A stretch of DNA of 64,000 bases, taken from positions 310,001 to 374,000 of the forward strand of contig NZ_JAUFPW010000036.1 of the NCBI RefSeq assembly GCF_030409415.1, in the 5' to 3' direction. Source of the stretch: Pedobacter aquatilis (GTDB lineage: Bacteria; Bacteroidota; Bacteroidia; Sphingobacteriales; Sphingobacteriaceae). The notes beneath the pieces were generated by a model. The model did not search any database. It was not told where the DNA came from and was given only the letters and a program-made list of their open reading frames with translations. This document shows, piece after piece, positions 63,027 to 64,000 of the stretch; positions within the stretch are counted from its first letter, which is position 1; every line of letters begins with the position of its first letter. The translations under genes and the position numbers were made by a program.

Positions 63027-64000
63027 AATTGCTGGTACTCTGTTGTGAATTAAAAATTTGAACATATTCCGGACTTGTTTCCAGCAAATCCGCATGTTTC
63101 CCTTCGGCAATGTTTTCGCCTTGCATTAATAAAATTACTTTATCGTAATGTTTAACTGAAGCAATTTTTTGCGTTACAGAAATTAAGCTAATCCCAGGAT
63201 AATTTTTCTGAATGTTCTTTAAAATGCGAGTTTCGGTATTGGTATCAACTCGGGCTGTAAAATCATCGAGTAGTAAAATCTGCGGATTAATTGCCAAAGC
63301 CCTGGCAAGCATTATTCTTTGCTTTTGCCCGCCTGATAAACTACTGCCTCTTTCAGAAACAATTGTATTGAGCTTTTCTGGCAAAGCATCAATAAAATCT
63401 TTTAGTTCAGCTGTTTCAATTGCTTTGGCTAAATATTCATCGGTTACGGTATCACTAAAAGCAATGTTTTCGCGGATGCTCAGATTAAAAATGATGCTGT
63501 CTTGAAAAACGAAGCCCACTTGCTTATAAAAATTTTCCTGGTTGTAGCTGTTGATGGTTTCACCATCGTAAAAAACATCTCCACTGGTAGGCGCAATTAA
63601 GCCAGTTAAAATATGTAGTAACTGAGATTTACCAGCTGCGGTAGGGCCAATAATTGCAACTTTTGAGCCTGCTTCTACCTTAAATGATATATTCTTGAGG
63701 ATTAGTTTTTGCCCAAAATTTAATGATATATCTTTAGCTTCAACATCACCAATTAATTTTTGGGTTATTTTGCCCAAATGTTCAACCTTTGGCGCATTTA
63801 AGACAGTTTCAATTCTTTGATAAGATGCTGTTGCCTGAGCAATTACATTGCTCATAAACCCAATTACCAGAATCGGGAAAATTATCATCGTAAGGTAACT
63901 GCTAAAAGCGGCAAATTCTCCCAAAGTCATCGAATCGGTAATTACAAAATGACCACCGAGCACCAAAATACTTAAACCTGAGAGATTAGCGGTAAATACA
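63010..64000 (-). CDS. ABC exporter subunit with degenerate ATPase core (heterodimer partner 1, partial)
   Basis: At least 330 residues; the reading frame stays open to the right edge, so the N-terminal transmembrane part is missing. The last helices of the membrane domain are visible (TMIIFPILVIGFMSNVI). NBD with Walker A GPTAAGKS, signature LSGGQKQR, Walker B LLLDDFTARVD in which the catalytic Glu is Asp, and a Gln (VTQK) in place of the H-loop His. It overlaps partner 2 by 17 nt (ATG 63026 lies inside it). Together they form a heterodimer with one degenerate ATP site. Confidence 0.92.
   Translation of the reverse strand, partial: VFTANLSGLSILVLGGHFVITDSMTLGEFAAFSSYLTMIIFPILVIGFMSNVIAQATASYQRIETVLNAPKVEHLGKITQKLIGDVEAKDISLNFGQKLILKNISFKVEAGSKVAIIGPTAAGKSQLLHILTGLIAPTSGDVFYDGETINSYNQENFYKQVGFVFQDSIIFNLSIRENIAFSDTVTDEYLAKAIETAELKDFIDALPEKLNTIVSERGSSLSGGQKQRIMLARALAINPQILLLDDFTARVDTNTETRILKNIQKNYPGISLISVTQKIASVKHYDKVILLMQGENIAEGKHADLLETSPEYVQIFNSQQSTSNYEIQS

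Noticed and set aside
63027..63110. 28-codon N-terminal extension of ABC exporter subunit 2
   Set aside because: It lies wholly within the upstream subunit's coding region; MKYNLNQL at 63026 is a normal exporter start with an ordinary 17-nt overlap.

Overview
The window is AT-rich, densely coding chromosomal DNA from a member of the Bacteroidota, most likely a Sphingobacteriaceae relative such as Pedobacter. The assignment rests on several signs. Promoter-like sites fit the Bacteroidota pattern TTTG-N18/19-TAnnTTTG (clearest before tRNA-Leu). Shine-Dalgarno sequences are nearly absent, and many starts are TTG or GTG. The tmRNA tag reads GENNYALAA. The gene content is also typical: full-length MacB/FtsX permeases, a DUF4159/MoxR/BatA-type cluster, PAS-LuxR regulators, and an OmpA-like lipoprotein and exported-protein neighbourhood. 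No prophage, CRISPR array or insertion sequence was seen.

Layout. 1-3669 (minus): clpX (cut by the left edge), clpP, trigger factor and tRNA-Leu(UAG), a protein quality-control block. 3796-4956 (minus): a small lipoprotein and a metal-receptor-like binding protein without a signal peptide. 5014-17868 (minus): a large MacAB-type ABC system with an adaptor, an ATPase, four paralogous 790-residue permeases arranged B-A-B-A, and a second ATPase. It is followed divergently by an NtrC-type response regulator and its sensor kinase (18175-21036). A candidate sigma-54 promoter and upstream dyad lie in the divergent spacer. 21037-29082: trehalose/glycogen block (OtsAB fusion, GH15 enzyme, GlgC, GlgA) with two repeat-rich spacers. 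29248-34801 (plus): a tightly overlapped eight-gene operon for a specialised type II fatty-acid-like synthase with its own carrier protein, phosphopantetheinyl transferase, hydrolase and acyltransferase. 34864-38328 (minus): uroporphyrinogen-III methyltransferase, a lipoprotein, a bestrophin-like channel and a PAS-LuxR regulator. 38590-43500 (plus): a run of exported proteins ending in two genes with in-frame stops. 43621-44429 (minus): tmRNA and a single-domain response regulator. 44518-53268: NIPSNAP and DUF4159 genes (minus), then MoxR, DUF58, BatA-like and two large membrane proteins (plus). 53349-58099 (plus): TldD1-TldE-TldD2, both TldD copies with Tat-like leaders. 58225-64000: a lipoprotein-type TPR histidine kinase, an SMP-30-like protein and a heterodimeric ABC exporter cut by the right edge.

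The strongest candidates for undescribed biology are the eight-gene lipid synthase operon with an unusual carrier-protein motif, the regulated array of four alternating MacB-like permeases, and the apparently exported TldD-TldE-TldD set. Several families of short dispersed palindromes sit almost only in intergenic spacers. All functional statements come from reading motifs by eye. No database search was run.
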